Source of the DNA: JBBQSF01 sp038214085
GTDB lineage: Bacteria; Bacteroidota; Bacteroidia; Bacteroidales; CG2-30-32-10
Length of the DNA: 14,511 bases
Direction: 5' to 3'
NCBI GenBank assembly: GCA_038214085.1
Contig: JBBQSF010000076.1
Coordinates: forward strand, 1-14,511
Position numbers and translations under genes: made by a program. The notes beneath the pieces are model-generated. The model saw only the letters and a list, made by a program, of their open reading frames with translations. It searched no databases and had not been told where the DNA came from. Below, piece by piece: positions 14,493 through 14,511 of the stretch (its first letter is position 1; each line of letters starts with the position of its first letter).

Positions 14493-14511
14493 TAAAATAA
14501 TTCAAACTGAC

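Overview
The window looks like chromosomal DNA of an AT-rich member of the Bacteroidota (Bacteroidetes). Four independent signs agree. There is a type IX secretion (T9SS) type-B C-terminal sorting domain at 11154..12434. TAnnTTTG promoter boxes stand in front of several genes. Shine-Dalgarno sequences are mostly absent. The gene content also fits: an rpsF-rpsR-rplI operon without ssb, and a chain of periplasmic parvulin-type foldases ending in a MoxR ATPase. Every gene I can support lies on the minus strand, so transcription runs from right to left. No gene-free stretch exceeds 300 bases; the longest is 263.

From right to left: (1) 12698..14440 is a cytoplasmic protein with an unusually long DnaJ-like cysteine array (14 cysteine pairs) and a TerB-like C-terminal domain, with its own promoter at the window edge. 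(2) 11154..12434 and 8929..11157 form a two-gene unit joined by an ATGA overlap. The first encodes a secreted protein with a T9SS type-B sorting domain. The second encodes a large modular surface protein with a collagen-like Gly-X-Y tract built from 54-bp tandem repeats. (3) 7329..8798 is guaB (IMP dehydrogenase), for GTP synthesis. (4) 2017..7247 is an envelope-biogenesis operon: a double-parvulin peptidyl-prolyl isomerase, a lipoprotein resembling the N-terminal chaperone part of such proteins, a SurA-like chaperone, and a MoxR-family AAA+ ATPase. (5) 790..1901 is the ribosomal operon rpsF-rpsR-rplI, closed by a clear intrinsic terminator. (6) 1..728 is a TrmH/SpoU-family RNA 2'-O-methyltransferase cut by the left edge; it starts only 12 bases past that terminator's T-run.

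Most of the window is housekeeping. The accessory parts are the adhesin-like pair and the zinc-array/TerB protein. The three foldases probably serve outer-membrane and surface proteins, which would include products such as the adhesin pair, but that link is inference. I found no CRISPR array, tRNA, rRNA, insertion sequence, phage gene or defence system. Several obvious longest-ORF starts are non-ATG and were moved to internal ATGs (ppiC, surA-like, guaB). Two secreted-protein genes appear truly to start at TTG, in an identical 14-base context.
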